Notes: generated by a model not told the origin, from the letters alone. 64,000 nt of DNA from Lichtheimia corymbifera B2541 (GCA_000697475.1 JNEU01001003.1:1-64000); one strand, 5' to 3'. Positions 44,364-56,415 are shown, numbered from the stretch's first letter. Numbers and translations are program-made.

Positions 44364-46446
44364 TTATAAATGTCCTCGCACAAATTGCTTCACAGTGGGT
44401 GGAGCAATACGGAATTGACCTTCTTGCACCGTTTCTGATCTTGTCAATAATGATTCATATGCATTATGCAACTCTTCCATGTGCTACATACAACGATGCC
44501 CACATGTCAGTCCCATCCAAACATGATCGCATGAGTATTTGCTTGTTGCTTACCTTGCTATCTTTGGCGCCATGTTCACAAGCATAATCAGCCCACTCAG
44601 CAATCAACGCGACCTTTTCATTCAATTGATTCAGGAATTTCGCATGCAAAAAGCATTCAGCGAGCAGTAGCACCACTTGTTTGTGAGCCAATGTGTTCCA
44701 ACGCACGACTTGTAACAAAAAGTTATCCATGACAGGTTGGCGCCATTGAGGATCCTTGATACAATTCAAGAGCCATTTCTTGGCAAGGATGTTGATGAAC
44801 GTGTCGATAAAGCTTTCATAAGTGAAGATGTGTACTGCGGTGCTGTAATCATTCGTATCAGTTGCTGATGATGATGGCAAGGATGCCAAAACAAAGGGTA
44901 AACATCGTTGTAAAGTCGCAACGTCGCCTTCATAGGCACGATCCGTACAATAATGGACAAAGGACTTGCGTGCAATCTCGCTCTTTTGTAACATATCCGT
45001 AATGACTTCTGACTCGTGGGCGCCTATAGTTGCACGTGGATTGTTTTCCTCGACAATAGTGCGACACATGGCATTCCAGAAGCGACTACGCAAATCCTTA
45101 TCCAGCTTTGGTATTTTTTGGTGCGTCTTTGCTGCCATAGGAGCATGCTCAGCCAAGTTGAGTAGTTTGGCATTATAATTGATCAGCTGCTCCAAATTCT
45201 CCGGTGCTCCTTCATCCACGCTGGTTCTCAACCATTTCACAACGCACTGGGATAAAAAGTTGGATATAGCTGGATCCATAATGACCATGGCAAAATCGCT
45301 ATAAAGAAGGTTGTTAGCACGCATAGAGGTGGATATATCATTGAATGTACTTACGTGTAAAGAGGCGTGCCGTTACTGACATCGTCAAAGCATTCCTTGA
45401 TCTTTTCAATAATCACTTCATCCATATTTTGTGTACGCACACAAGTGTCAAGGGACCAAATCAGTTGATGACATGGATCTTCGTCGTATATCTAATAATG
45501 TGACATGTGAGCATGGAATAAAGTGAATTGACAAGCTCCTCCTCCTTCATTACCTCCGAAAAGTCATTGTCATGGTAGTTCATAAGGATATCCACACGAA
45601 TCGAGCAAAGACTTGGATAGGGCGTGGATTCAAATACAATCTTCAGAGTCTTGATGAACATGTCATATAACTTGGGATCGCCGTTGATGATTTGCATCAT
45701 TTTCTGCATGTGAGGATGATTGCGTCTATAGGGATATTTGATTAGATCATGTCCATTTGTCATATACACATATTAACCAACCTTTCTGTGAGTAGCTCTT
45801 GATAGCTATCAGGGCGCAAATTCATAGCTAGTCGTTGTAAGTCCTCGTCGTGATGATACTCATTAAGCAGTTCCAACACCTGACTCTGAAAGAAGGCTTC
45901 ATCTTGTTTCCAAATACGTTGCTTGATCTTGAGCGGGCAATTCTGATCCAAATAGCATGAGCAGCTGGTTTCCTCCATAGCTATTCATCTATCGACACAC
46001 ATACCTGGAACACCTTCGGGTTGTCTTTGAGTTGGTCAAGCGTCTCTTGTTTGATGTCGGACACAAACTTTCTAAGCAGAGTCATGGGGATCGTCTGGAG
46101 TTCAGGATAGTCGATATAGGACATGGCCTTGTCAAATACGCGCTCGAAACTATATACCATGTTATTCAATATATCCAAACCCTTTATCACCCTCCTATGC
46201 TTACTCGGCAAGACCGAAATCAGGACTGAGTATGCGTGTAACGGCAGCATTGTTGATTGCTTGTAGACAAGCTGTATGGATTTGCAAGCGTGTACAACCG
46301 GAAATGTCAAGTAGGGGGTAAATGGCTTCCATGCCAGGGAGAATGGACAAGCTGTAGTCACGTTGAATGTCGTTGATCGCTTGTTCCAGATTGGGCGATT
46401 CTGCAATACGTTGTTGAAGAGTGTCAAGTGATGGTTCCAAGGCCAT
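44364..46446 (-). CDS. NELFB: Negative elongation factor subunit B (NELF-B/COBRA1)
   Basis: Seven exons on the minus strand: 46205-46446, 46005-46149, 45782-45942, 45554-45725, 45355-45491, 44554-45298 and 44364-44483; 573 aa (human NELFB 580). NELF-B is part of the complex that, with DSIF, holds RNA polymerase II in promoter-proximal pause. Collinear matches to the human protein from memory: LPLLDISGCTRLQIH near the start, KVFQNCPLKIKQRIW, GDPKLYDMFIKTLKIVF, SIRVDILMNYHDNDFSE, DPCHQLIWSLDTCVR, DFAMVIMDPA and the C-terminal helical region. All introns are 50-75 nt with phases that agree. The splice at 45943 is chosen because it rebuilds the conserved block and gives a 62-nt intron. Divergent from GPI8. 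Confidence 0.87.
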
Positions 46447-46825
46447 GTTGGATATCCGTGCGTGGTGTGTGTGTTGCTGGAACAAGAGCGGTGGAAGGAT
46501 AGGTACGGTGTAGAACAAATACAGATCGCAAATCGGGAATTCCTGCGTTACTCAGTCCAAGCAAGGCATTATTAGTGCCCTCCCTTCTCCAGTCATAACA
46601 AGCAACTGGCTCATTGTCGTATAGCAACCATGCCATAACATTGTCATTGTCGTCTTTAACACATAAATATATCATTGTTTGGAGGTTCTACAAGGAATGG
46701 TGATGGTGTTCATTGTGATGAATAGGCGACTCACGTGGCGGAAATCCTAGAACGGACACTACCCGCCCAAATGGGTTGCACCTTTCTCCTCTCCTTTATA
46801 CTCTTACCACTTGTTTATCCCTCCA
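46447..46825. promoter_or_regulatory. Short divergent promoter, NELF-B / GPI8
   Basis: 379 bases between the two start codons. Both promoters must lie here. I see C/T-rich leaders on both sides but no clear TATA box; a minus frame at 46424-46675 looks spurious. Confidence 0.6.
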
Positions 46826-48439
46826 ATGGCGAACATTTACGCCTGCGGTTTTATAATCTCCTGGCTTTGGCTTGTGCTGGCGGCATGCGTCAATGGACAA
46901 ACGACAAAAGAAGAGCAAGTGGAAGGGTTCTTTAGTCAGAGTGGCCATACCAACAATTGGGCAGTACTCGTAAGCAGCCAATTGACGTCTTCTCCTCTTG
47001 AATGTAGACAACTCATTTCTTTTCCATTGATAAGGTATGCACTTCTCGCTTCTGGTTCAACTATCGCCATATTGCCAACACTCTATCAATGTATCGCACT
47101 GTCAAACGACTCGGCATTCCTGATTCCAATATTATTCTTATGCTTGCCGACGACGTATCTTGCAACCCTCGCAACAAATATCCAGCTACTGTATACAATA
47201 ATGCAGCACGTGTATTGGACTTGTACGGCGAGAACGTCGAAGTGGATTATCGTGGATATGAAGTAACGGTAGAAAACTTCATCCGTATGCTGACAGGTAC
47301 ACTAAAAGGATCCTACAAGTCAATGGGAGTGGATGTATCTAATATGATGTTCAAGGACGTGTTTCCCCTGATACGCCTCGTTCCAAACGTTTACTATCGG
47401 ATGATCGATCCAACATTTTCATTTACATGACGGGTCATGGCGGTGATGAATTCCTAAAGTTCCAAGATGCCGAGGAAATCAGTGCATATGATCTGGCATA
47501 TTCATTCGAGCAAATGTGGGAAAAGAGAAGGTATTGATTGATAATGCTATTCATATTGATAGCAATCTCTCACATGAACCTTATCCTTTTAGATACCATG
47601 AAATGTTCTTCATGATCGATACCTGTCAAGCAAATACAATGTATAGCAAGATCTATTCGCCCAACATTCTCGCTACTGGTAGCAGCATGCTTGGAGAAAG
47701 TTCCTACTCGGTAAGCATTACATGGCTCTATTTGAAATATAATATGGATATTGATGGTGGGATTGCCATAGCATCATACGGATCACGATTTGGGCGTTGC
47801 TGTCATTGATGGATTTACTTACTACAACCTCGACTTTCTCGAAAACATTGACATGACAAGCAACAAGACACTCAAAGATTTGGTATGGAACTTGAAGATC
47901 CGTTACAATGGAATACTCACCTTGGATCAATAGTTTGATTCATACGACCCTGCCAAGATCGCTTCCCATCCAGGTATCCGATCCGATCTTTTCAAGCGAC
48001 CTCTTGACAAGGTAATGGCTTTCTCAATTGGGTTAGGTTGATTTTATCTCTTATACTGGTTTTGAATCAGGTCAAAGTGACGGATTTCTTTGGCAATGTA
48101 CAAAATATTGAGTTGACTCGGCAACGGTATCCTTTGATGGAAGCTGATCAAGATGGACAAGAGGAGGTAAGTAATGACTGGATTTCTTTGGAACGTGATC
48201 ATGGGTAATAATGGATGGGTTACTAGATGAATATGTCTACCATATTGGAGCAATACGATCAAGCAACCAGGCAACACGATAGAACACAACAACAATTCCG
48301 AGCATTCAATGTACAACGGCCTGACGAGAGCTTTTTTGCTTGGTTACAATCCATGGCATACAGCCCATCCTCCATCGTAGGGGTGATTGCTAGCATAGCT
48401 ATTATTTCGTTTGTTTGCAAAGGGATGTTAGCAGCATAG
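46826..48439 (+). CDS. GPI8: GPI-anchor transamidase catalytic subunit Gpi8/PIG-K
   Basis: Exons 46826-46969, 47035-47296, 47356-47530, 47593-47710, 47772-47882, 47934-48011, 48071-48166 and 48227-48439; 398 aa (human 395). A caspase-fold (C13) cysteine protease of the ER that swaps the C-terminal signal of proproteins for a GPI anchor. A signal peptide (~1-24) comes first. The catalytic His ~163 is in MTGHGG and the catalytic Cys ~205 in IDTCQA, the same spacing as in human [18 protein letters not shown] is fully conserved. A C-terminal span ([15 protein letters not shown]) anchors it. The Kre9-like GPI protein at 51.3 kb would be a natural substrate. Confidence 0.96.
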
Positions 48440-48576
48440 TACAGTATAGCACAGCATATCATGTAAATACAACTATTCAATACCAACACCACGTTATTAA
48501 AATGCTACATACACTGGATTTTTTTATCGAGTTGTTACATTGGATATTGCACATTAGATAGAACATGAATAAGCAG

Positions 48577-48948
48577 CTAGTCGAGGTCAAGGGGGCCATC
48601 ATCCACTAAATCTTGAGCACGATCGACTACGTGATCGACAGGGCCATCATCGTCAACTACATCTTCAGCATCATCGACCACGTCTTCGACAGGATCATCA
48701 TCAACTACATCTTCAGCATCATCGACCACGTCTTCGACAGGATCATCATCCACAACATCTTCAGCATCATCGACCACGTCTTCGACAGGGCCATCCTCGT
48801 CTTCATGTTCATGTTCGTGGTGAGATCGACGTAGGATATCGGATCTTACTTGAGGCTGTACGGCATTAAGTTCTCGAATAGGAGCGGCATGGACAGCAAC
48901 GGCCAAGAGTAACGCAGCAACTAGGGCATAGAAGGCAGTGAATTGCAT
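48577..48948 (-). CDS. Secreted acidic repeat protein
   Basis: A single exon of 123 aa. The ATG at 48948 starts a clear signal peptide (ALVAALLLAVAVHA, ~1-21). RRSHHEHEHEDED may be a dibasic Kex2 site with a His/Glu segment. Then comes a tandem repeat of 16 residues with core VEDVVDDAEDVVDDDP, three copies and a degenerate fourth. The repeat is almost all Asp/Val/Glu/Ala, so the mature protein is very acidic. It could bind Ca2+ or metals, but that is inference. The opposite strand is also open through the repeat (48613-48834), a result of the 48-bp periodicity. Confidence 0.8.
   Translation of the reverse strand: MQFTAFYALVAALLLAVAVHAAPIRELNAVQPQVRSDILRRSHHEHEHEDEDGPVEDVVDDAEDVVDDDPVEDVVDDAEDVVDDDPVEDVVDDAEDVVDDDGPVDHVVDRAQDLVDDGPLDLD
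48644..48792 (-). repeat. 48-bp coding minisatellite
   Basis: Three near-perfect 48-bp units within the acidic protein gene; each codes 16 residues, so copy-number changes keep the frame. Confidence 0.85.
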
Positions 48949-51332
48949 GATAGGATTATGAATATGAACAAATTGATACCACACCATCTATTGAATATCT
49001 GTGTATTTATATACGCCTATGATACTTTGTGAGCTTGAAGGGATAAAGGTTGCTGTAATGCTCATGCAACACGGGGTTATGTTATGCATCCGAATACGCC
49101 TCGTCGTCATTTTGGCTATGCAACCCCGTTACAGGTAATAACAAGCTTCCAGCATATTTTTCCTAGCGTCCTAAAAGCACATTCACCACACCTATCGGCG
49201 ATGTTACAATACGATGGCAGCGCACAGTAGACACTTGTTGTAATGCGTGAGAATATTGGGTCCTTGTGGAACTATCCCACAGCTTGGACAGATCGACACT
49301 AGGTGGACAATAAAGTTTGACAGCTTTTGCATTATTGTTATTGTTTATTCTCACAACACTCAGCTGCCACCTATCCATCTCTGCTGCTCACTTTGGTGAA
49401 TGTTCCTATTATGAGATGGATAAATGACATATGAATGGAGTCATTCTCAGAACTTGTACGGGTTGCACAATTATAACATTTTTGTCATATGGCTGTGGTT
49501 GTGGTGGAATGAGATAAGACATGGTCAACGATTCTGCATCTTTTGAAAACGTGCATGCATTGCAAATCGTGACATATGAAAATGAGCAGAAGAGACCCCA
49601 AGAACCTGGTTCCAGATTGCCAAAAACGCCGGTTACTTGATTGAGGATAGGCTGCTCATGACAAATTCTTCGGCAACGATTCAATGGCGATGAGTAACGA
49701 AAATCATACGTAACCGAGAGACATGTCTGTTTCTTGATCCGTGAGGAGGATCGTGAAAAATTGTGAGCTGGGACAGTAATTGCTGATCAGATGAGCCATA
49801 TCTCCTGCATGCGTTGTTGCTTGCACAGAGAGAGAGAGACCAGGGTCCCTCATGTTATCGTGCCGCCCTTATCCCTGATCCCTTTTGTGTCACATACAAG
49901 AACCGGATCACGCTCTTTTGTTACCAATGCGATACCTTACCCCAAAAAGTGATGGTGCCTAGACACGCTTGTACTCGGCTTTGCAAAAGAGTGATCGAAC
50001 CACAATGACATGTCTCAAAGACGTCATGGTTGTCCTTGGCAACCAGCCACATCGTCATCATTATTCGTGTCCCATCTCACCACAATAGGTGTCAACGTGA
50101 TGTTATGCTTACTCAAGAGGAAGGAGCCGTTCCATGTTGTTCTTGTAGTAAAAAGTCATCACCCTTCATCTTCCGAGAGCAGTATCGGTATTTGTCGGGT
50201 GCGACTCTTGTTTTGCTGCTGCACGAATAATAGCAAAGGATATGGGCAATGTGCAAGGATCGCTATTTCTTTGATCATCTTGTTATCTATTGTAGTGTTT
50301 CGTCTACCCCATTATAATGCGTAGATCGGTTATGCAACCCCAACCGTATCCATCATTTTCCTTGCCTTCGCTCCTCCCCCATAGAATTATGAAAGCAGTT
50401 TCATGCCATTAAAGGAAGCATGCGTGGCATGCAACAACAACATTGAGTGGATATCAATAACCCGACGTGTCATTTCTAAAACCGATATTGGCTGTAAAAG
50501 ACGCCGCTTGCCCGCTGCTGGGGTAAGCAGAAATGAAAAAGAAATCAGGTCAGACCCGCGTCACCGTATATTACCTTATCAAGGCATACTTGATAGAGCT
50601 CTCTTAGTCACTATTAGATTTTTTTTGTTGCGTAAAGGTCATAATGCACAGTAACCAGCCCTGTATTATAAAGTCATGCTATAGTTTGAACCATCCTGTG
50701 TAGTAGCAAAAGCAAGGGCTTTATGATAGAATGCAAAAAGCACATTCGTGGATTTTCCATTAATGGAATAGGTAAATCACGTAATGTAATTTTTTGCAGC
50801 TGCAATGCCGATCCGAAATCTGGTTGAGTTTGGGATGTGTGCTTCAGTCAGTTGTATGAAAATTGGCATGTGATTCACCATTTTCTGCCACTCATTTCCG
50901 CCCCTTCCCAGCAAGCCAACCCCATTGCTATTGAGACACCTCTGCTGGTTCAATGGTGTATGCCCAAGTGTTCTTGGGACATCATCCATCTTTGGCAAGA
51001 CCAAAGTATCTTAGAGCAGGACCATGATTTGGAAGTAAGCATGAACACAATGGCTAATATAAGGAGGGAGGGAGTGCTGGGTTGAGTGGCCCACTCGTAA
51101 CAATCAGGTGTCATCCCAAAATGATATAAGTTTTACGCGGCACGTCAACGCAACGTGGCAGTTTTTCATGTGAAGCTTGTGTAACTTAACTTGGTCAAAA
51201 CGCGGTTTTGTCATCATCCTTCAAGATCACTCGTGGCATTTGAAAACAGTATAAATAAGGATACCTCTTTTTTCATTGATGTGCATTATCACATTCATCA
51301 CTACAATCTACTACTACTACTACACAACCATC
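48949..51332. other. 2.4 kb region with unexplained open frames
   Basis: Several frames look coding but do not join. Minus: 49790-49409 (about 120 codons, CHEQPILNQVTGVFGNLEPG region) and 49378-49163. Plus: 49861-50008 (Cys-rich, with FCYQC and CTRLCKR), 50012-50230 (PCCSCSKK), 50403-50654 (CVACNNN) and 50829-51034, which ends at a good donor. No start, chain of splice sites or known domain unites them. Readings: a decayed gene, a fast-evolving multi-exon gene, or chance. The final 90 bases are the promoter of the next gene. Confidence 0.4.
51250..51257 (+). promoter_or_regulatory. TATA box of Kre9-like gene
   Basis: TATAAATA, 83 nt before the start codon, with a CA/CT-rich leader between. 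Confidence 0.65.
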
Positions 51333-52001
51333 ATGCAAATCACTCTCGTCTCTATTGCCGCTGTTCTTGGTATGCTTTCTAATGCTGCCACAGCATCCCC
51401 AATTATAATCAAGCGTCAGCAAGAAGCTGCTCCTTTCACTATTACCGAACCTGCTGAATCCACTGTCTATGGCTCCGGTCAAAACTTGGCTATTTGTAAG
51501 TACATGGATCCTTTCCTGCTGCATAGTAGCAACATGCTGACATCCACTTTTATGTATTATTTAGCATGGGTTCCAGGTGACAATACCCCTTTAACCATTG
51601 GCCTAGCATCAGCATCTGGCAATTCAACCCAAGTTCAACTTGCCGAGGAAGTCAATGGATCTTCTGGATCTCATGTTGTTCAGCTTCCTTCTGTGGTGGA
51701 TGACTGTTCACAATGGAAGATCAGCTTAGCCCACGGCGATGATAGTGCTTGGTCAAAGCCTTTCTATATCACCACCAGCAATGACACCAATGCATGCGTT
51801 GCCTCTCCCTCTGTTACCCCTACACCTTCAGCAACCATGCTTCATGATCGCTTGTCTGGTGCCACCATGTCTGCCAGTATTGATATCCTTGGTGATGATG
51901 GCCAACCTGTGCACAGAGCTGATTCCGCTAGCAGCTCCCTCACCACACCTATCAGTATGCTCGGTGCCGCCGCCATCAGCGCTTTGGTTCTCGCTTTTTA
52001 A
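51333..52001 (+). CDS. Kre9/Knh1-like GPI-anchored cell-surface protein
   Basis: Exons 51333-51495 and 51565-52001, 199 aa. A signal peptide ends near residue 22 and a KR dibasic site follows. One Kre9/Knh1-type N-terminal domain (PF10342-like) runs ~33-135: FTITEPAESTVYGSGQN, the SWVPGD core, then WKISLAHGDD and KPFYI. A Ser/Thr-rich segment and a C-terminal hydrophobic tail (MLGAAAISALVLAF) preceded by small residues form a GPI signal. Such proteins sit in the plasma membrane or wall and often affect beta-glucan assembly; many small fungal members have no known role. The intron (69 nt) lies within the conserved domain. Confidence 0.85.
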   Translation: MQITLVSIAAVLGMLSNAATASPIIIKRQQEAAPFTITEPAESTVYGSGQNLAICKYMDPFLLHSSNMLTSTFMYYLAWVPGDNTPLTIGLASASGNSTQVQLAEEVNGSSGSHVVQLPSVVDDCSQWKISLAHGDDSAWSKPFYITTSNDTNACVASPSVTPTPSATMLHDRLSGATMSASIDILGDDGQPVHRADSASSSLTTPISMLGAAAISALVLAF

Positions 52002-52473
52002 TAAGGGAAGCGCTCCCATTCTGTGTTTAATCATATCATACCACATTTACACACACCCTTCCCTTATACCACTCTCATCATTTACTCAGATATAGACTCA
52101 CACACGACCCATTAGGCATTGTATACAGTATTCATTCTTCATCCATTCCATTCCTTCATCTGACCCCTTCTCTCTTGACTATGTAACTATCACACACACA
52201 TATACTGCATTCTTATATCCTATTATCTACTATAGTATCATATCAAACTAAATACAACATGTATCATTAACCACACAAACATCCAGCGTTTCTTTATCTT
52301 TGCTCAATCCTGAAGATTATTACAAATGATGATAATGGCAATCTGTCTTTATATGGGCATGTTGTTTTGTTGCAGAAAGAAAAGAGAGGCGGAAAAGATA
52401 AAGGTAATGTTGTCGTGATGGGCAAAGGATAGAAAAGAAGCAAAGGGTACGGGAAATGGAGTAATTGCATCTT
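52002..52473. other. Convergent 3' region
   Basis: 472 bases between the convergent stops of the Kre9-like gene and RPN2. CA-rich and AT-rich; no gene seen. Confidence 0.5.
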
Positions 52474-55400
52474 CTAGTCCTCGAATGGATATTCAAATGG
52501 TTCGAAAGGTTGTGCTTCTTCTTCAGCAGAGCTTGCACCCGATCCATCTATTATTCGTGCATGTCAGTATGTTGTACGATATTCCATCTAGTGATACATT
52601 ACCTCCAGAAGGTGCACTAGGCTGAATAAGATCCTCCTTTTCACCAGGCTTCTTGTCGAGTAGCATGACGATACCTCCAACGTTGCTCTTTTTCAGAGGT
52701 GTGTATCGAGACTCTTCCTTGAATGAGATATACTTGAATTGAGCAGGTACCACACGTGCCATGTTTTGCAAAACTTCAAAGTTCTCTTCCCGCTTCTTTT
52801 TGGGCTTCTCTTCCTTGGTGTCTTCCTTACTGGGAGCAGCAGCAGTAGAAGATGATGCAGCAGCAGGTTGTTCCTTGTCGACATCCATCATATCTCCCTT
52901 TTCCTTTTCTGACTTCTTTGCCCGAGCCTTGGCCTTGGCAGTTGTAGATAGAACAGCAGTAGCCACCTTTTCGACGACAGTAGCGGAGGGTGGTTTGATC
53001 TGTGGTGGATAAGCAAACAAGGAAGGTCTGGCGTTGGAGACAAATTCAAATTTGGGGGTCTGGAATGATCATGTTAATACGTATTCACGTATAATAAATA
53101 AGTGTACAGTTCTTACCTCGAGGTTCTTGTTGAGACCAATGACAGCTGTGGGCGTGAATGCCAAGCTCAGCATGTGTGTAAAAGGATACCAGTACCAGAA
53201 TTGGGTGAATACAGCAGTACCTACGATGGCAGGCATGTTGGCATGGCCATTCCGAGATACCAAGGAAATCGTAACATTGCGGCCACCTGCACCAAAAAAA
53301 GTTAGGCATCACGTCATAACCACATCCCATAAAAAAAGATTACATACCAGCATCCATGATACCCTGAGCAATGGCAGCACCGAATTTGGCCATAGAATCT
53401 TCATGCTTGTCACTAATGATCTTCTCAAACTGCTTACGTACACCAGCGACCTTGGGGTTGGTAGCATCGGTTTGCTGGATGAGCACCATAGCCTGAGAAA
53501 TCAAGGCTCCTTGACGGACGAAATCGACAGGGTCCTTTGTCATTGGTTCCAGTAACTCGAGAGCATCCTAGCAAAAAGTATCCCAGTCAGTTGATATGTT
53601 GATTGAATGAAATGTAAAAATGGTGTACGTACAAGATAACCAGTGCCGGCACATGAGATACCAAGAGCCAAGGCAGCACCATATCGGACATTGGGATTGT
53701 AGCTTTCGGCCAAGAGCTGAACAATGCGAGGCACCTGCTTGGGATTGCGAAGCAAGATGAAACCAATAGCAGTGACTGCTGCACGGCGAACATCATCATT
53801 CACATCACTGACGGCAACGTGAAGCAATCGACGAATAGCCTTGTTGTTTCCAGTGCCGCTGTAAGCCATAGCGATAGTATAGATACCACCATATCGAAGC
53901 ACAGGGTCCTATTATGATCATCAGCATACGTTGAATAACGTGTGTTATAAAACAAGCATTACCTTGTCGTCCAAGAGTTGATCAATCAGAGTATCGGCCT
54001 TCTCCTCCTTGCCATACATGATAAGTGACATGCCAACAGCAAGACCACGAATGATCTTTTCGTGCTGTGTCTCATGAGCATATTGCAGCATCTCCTCAAT
54101 GACTTCACCATTGGCAGTTCCAAGCATAACGAGACCCATGGCCAAACCGGCTGCTTCACCAGCAACAGCACTGTCACTGAACAGGGTGTTTTTCAATTCC
54201 TCGTAGATTTCTGTCATCATGATCATTGTTAGACACGTGATCCTTTCATTGTTTGAAAAAGAAAATCATTTTCCTACCTTCATTGTCAGTAGCCATGCCA
54301 GCAACACCAAGACCAAGACAGGCACCATGTTGAATGACCTCGTTTTGGGTATCCTTCAATGCATTCTTCAAGTAGTCGAGGACACCAGTGCCATGGTTCG
54401 CATTGATGAGACCGAGTGCATAAAGAGAACCACCTTCAGAATATACGCTGCTGCTATTGCCGCCTTCTTGAGGAAGATAGGGAGCCAACAAGTTCATGGA
54501 TTGTGCCAATTGACCCTACGTTATTTGTTAATCCAATACTGTACATAATGAGCATGCCTTTCCCCCCACCTCTCGTTACCTTATGGATGACACCAAGAGC
54601 GGCGGTGGCACTAAACTTGGACCAGTTGGTAGCTCTGGAGAGCCATTCAAGGTTTTGGCGAAGGAATTCATCAATGGTAGTACCGGCGTGCATGAATGCG
54701 TTGGCAAAGGTGACAGCTGAATGGTACATGGAGTTTCTTGGCTCTAATGCATTCTATATCGACATATCCATTAGGCTCTTTTCATGTGATCCGATAATTC
54801 TGCAACACCAACCTTGGTATTCTTCAAGATCAACAGATCGGTGTGGTTGTTTCTATATAAAAATTCAAGGTGCAAACGAATGGTTTCTTCGCCAGAGAGA
54901 ATGGATCGGATCTTTTGGAAAGGACCACTTGCCTATTCACGTAATGAAAATAAGACGTCATCTCTTCGATGATATTACCCTTCCCATACTTACAGGCTTA
55001 TCGGAGCCCTCTTCTTGTGTAGTTTCAGGTTGTGGGAGTTCCTTGATAATCTTGAGCAAAAAGTCTTGAGTAGCACTCTCTTCCAAGTCAAATGCAATTT
55101 GGTATGCCATGAGCTAAATATTACAGATGTCAGCAAAAGTTCAGTACATTCCAACCTGATGCATCCGTCATCCTACCTCTTGATCCTTTTCAATAAGACC
55201 TTGGAGAAGCTCGTTGCAAGCACTGTGATCGTTCAAATGGACAAGGCACTGGCTAATGGAAATATAATCGGGCTCTTGCAACTCGCGGTACAATGATACA
55301 AGAAGTCTCAGGACTTGGTTGCGGAAATCGAGATTCTGAACAAGCGTCATGCACACTTCCAAGACGTAGGGTAAGAGTTTGCTGGGAGAACCCTTTTCAA

Positions 55401-56179
55401 TCATTGTCTTTACGACATCCAAGCGTCGTGCCTCCAATGCGATACCGACGCCCTGTTCGTATTCCTTATCGTCGATGCAACGCTGGAACATCCGCTCGAC
55501 CACATCCTGCAATCTCGAATCGATTTCCGCTTCGTTTTCAGGCTGACGCGTTCGTTGTTCAATGTACTTGTCGATGCATTTTGCTAATAATAAATCGGTT
55601 CTCTTAGCTCATGAATTCTCACACTTGGCATCATCCCATTATAATCACGTACAAATGATCGTGTCGACATATTCGGATTTTTCAGTCAGGTCAAAGAACT
55701 TGCCGGCACCCAATGCAAACGTAACGGAGTCGTCAAGTTCACCAAGATGATAATAGACCTATCCCCCAATCCAATATCAGTATACATGCTATAACCACCT
55801 TGTTTCCATCATGCTCTTTTACCTTGGATGCGACCAAAGCGGCCAACTCACGTTGTGAGAACTGGGGATCTTCATACAGGATCTCGCTAGTAAACAGATC
55901 TGGTATTAGTGATGGCACTCCACCGGATCCCACGGTGTTCCTTACATTTTGGCGACCGAGTCAGAAATCTCTGCCCAGAACTCGTTGACAAGGTTGTTGA
56001 GGTTCTGAAGAGCGTATACTTGCAAATCGGGCTGCGGCTCATCGAGCAACGAGAGAATGCCGCCTATATGAAAAAGACACACAGGGCATCAGTCGAATCG
56101 TGGCAAATAGTAAGAGAAAAGCAATCGTTGTAGTGATAGGAAGGGGCGATTACATACTTGCTGAGGTTAATACTGCCAT
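52474..56179 (-). CDS. RPN2: 26S proteasome regulatory subunit Rpn2 (PSMD1)
   Basis: Fifteen exons on the minus strand: 56158-56179, 55946-56063, 55823-55886, 55653-55758, 55180-55583, 54994-55113, 54813-54932, 54580-54753, 54278-54515, 53963-54210, 53633-53908, 53348-53567, 53117-53286, 52603-53059 and 52474-52547; 936 aa (yeast 945). The largest scaffold of the 19S base; it holds Rpn10, Rpn13 and the ATPase ring. N-terminal [15 protein letters not shown] and [13 protein letters not shown] fit closely. The central PC repeats have the typical G-x-A-L-G-L pattern ([26 protein letters not shown]). A Lys/Glu-rich insert and the C-terminal [11 protein letters not shown] tail, the Rpn13 binding site, end the protein. 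Exon 1 codes just seven residues. Confidence 0.96.
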
Positions 56180-56415
56180 TGTGGTAGGTGTGAAAGATGA
56201 AAAAGCAAAGGGCGCGTTTGCCGGTTACGTGTACATGAAATTGTCCTCCACCTCACCTCTCGGGCGGCGGGGTTACACTACACTTTTGTCGGTATCATCC
56301 ACCACCACCACACAATCGCCCACTTGCTGTCAATCAATAGTCCTACGCAATTTGAATGATTTATTGAAACGGGTTATGTAGGCTATATTAGACTGCTAAA
56401 GGATACAAATAAAGA
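56180..56415 (-). promoter_or_regulatory. RPN2 promoter region
   Basis: 236 bases between the RPN2 start and the stop of the ABC transporter. On the minus strand ACCGGCAAA (56217-56225) resembles the yeast proteasome element GGTGGCAAA, seven of nine bases matching. This is suggestive only. Confidence 0.35.

Noticed and set aside
46424..46675. Minus-strand frame of 83 codons upstream of NELF-B
   Set aside because: Overlaps the NELF-B start in another frame and runs into the divergent promoter; no splice link to NELF-B and no conserved residues.
48613..48834. Plus-strand frame through the 48-bp repeat
   Set aside because: A by-product of the repeat period; the minus frame has a signal peptide and a natural composition, the plus frame has neither.
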